A stretch of DNA of 64,000 nt, from contig JAUCBN010000046.1 of NCBI GenBank assembly GCA_035048815.1, positions 12,192,999-12,256,998 of the forward strand. The letters are read 5' to 3'. This DNA is from Abelmoschus esculentus. Taxonomy: Eukaryota > Streptophyta > Magnoliopsida > Malvales > Malvaceae. The position numbers were made by a program, and so were the translations under genes. Below, in pieces: positions 63,340-64,000 of the stretch (position 1 is the stretch's first letter; each line of letters opens with the position of its first letter). The notes beneath the pieces were generated by a model. That model was not told the DNA's origin. It made no database searches and saw only the letters and a list, made by a program, of their open reading frames with translations.

Positions 63340-64000
63340 TTGCACCGAAAAAGAAGGTGAGCGATGCAAGGCTGAAAAGACTTCTCATCCATGGGCTAAG
63401 ACCCTAGTACAATGCATTTATTTCCATTGTAAGGGGATGACTTACTCAACTATCCTTAATGGAGTTGGAGAACCTGTTGGCTAATCAAGAAACACTAGCC
63501 AAATAGATGAGAGGCGTAGCCATAAAAGATGATGATGAGTCACTCTTCACTAGTAAGAAGAAAGGTACGTCGCGAAGACAAGGAATGACAAAAGAAAGAG
63601 TGACACAAGGAGACAAGCTCCATCCAAAAGAAAGAAGTAACACATCAAGAGGAGCTCGTGGAGAAAAAGAAGACTATTGGCGCGGAGAACGATAGAAGAC
63701 AAAATGATGAATGCTTTAATTGTGATAAGAAGGGCCACCTTGCTCGAGATTGAAGATTAACCGAGAGACAAACTTTCCAGGAAAACATGGCCACTATAAA
63801 AGATGAGGAGAATGAGGTCATGTTGGAAGCATCTATCAACGATGAAGAATGAGATGCAAAAGCAAGATTTTCTATTGGAGTGGATGAAGAGTTGGAAGAA
63901 GATATGAAGGAACCGACTCTTGTAACAACCTTGAAGTCGAAAACAAGGAGGATTGGACCATCAATTCTGGGTGCTCTAATCATATGACTAGTGACGAGAA
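63340..64000 (+). mobile_element. Decayed Ty1-copia retrotransposon (gag and start of protease), cut by window edge
   Basis: In order on the plus strand: a gag segment (RLLIHGLRP near 63378-63404; LSLMELENLLANQETLAK ending at 63503), a Lys/Arg-rich linker, and a zinc-knuckle start ECFNCDKKGHLARD (63709-63750). The copia protease core WTINSGCSNHMT follows near 63954-63989. It is broken: in-frame stops at 63405, 63438 and 63504, a frameshift before the zinc knuckle (about 63690), a stop at 63751 where the last zinc-binding Cys belongs, and Asn at 63963-63965 where the protease has its catalytic Asp. No LTR or primer site was recognised, so the left boundary is uncertain. It is probably an insertion in the final intron of the DUF1336 gene. 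Confidence 0.85.

Overview
The window is nuclear DNA from a flowering plant, almost certainly a eudicot. It carries spliced genes with GT-AG introns and plant-specific families (SIEL, CASP-like, WRKY, DUF1336), set in very AT-rich intergenic DNA full of small non-autonomous transposons. The gene set would suit Malvales such as cotton, but nothing here fixes the genus.

Ten protein genes are supported, with every exon checked for phase. From left to right they are: a SIEL/Integrator-4-like HEAT-repeat protein (+, 1883-8206); a clade E PP2C phosphatase (-, 11643-13458); an intronless membrane-anchored methyltransferase-like protein (-, 15371-16897); CASPL4B1 (+, 24041-25235); a WRKY33-type transcription factor (-, 25516-27158); a small Sel1-repeat protein (-, 32345-33065); an uncharacterised, probably plastid, membrane protein (+, 36805-39126); a GH28 polygalacturonase (-, 39384-41263); a PP2A catalytic subunit (+, 49717-52297); and a DUF1336/EDR2-like protein (+, from 58612, truncated by the window edge). 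They do not form one pathway. Several neighbour pairs (PP2C with methyltransferase, CASPL4B1 with WRKY33, the membrane protein with polygalacturonase) match gene neighbourhoods I recall from Arabidopsis, so the window looks like ordinary conserved euchromatin.

The long gaps (8.2-11.6, 16.9-24.0, 27.2-32.3, 33.1-36.8, 41.3-49.7 and 52.3-58.6 kb) hold no convincing genes. They hold layered mobile elements: hAT-type MITEs with 8-bp target duplications, MULE-type MITEs with 9-11 bp duplications, a Tourist-type MITE flanked by TTA, a repeated ~590-bp element in three copies, and a tRNA-derived SINE-like family. At the right edge a decayed Ty1-copia retrotransposon follows the last visible exon of the DUF1336 gene.

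The most notable points are a one-base frameshift in the C-terminal WRKY domain of the WRKY33-like gene, an intronic inverted-repeat element in SIEL that carries a copy of part of SIEL's own last exon, a hAT MITE nested in a SINE, and a 249-bp fold-back with nearly perfect arms. I saw no clear previously undescribed multi-gene system.
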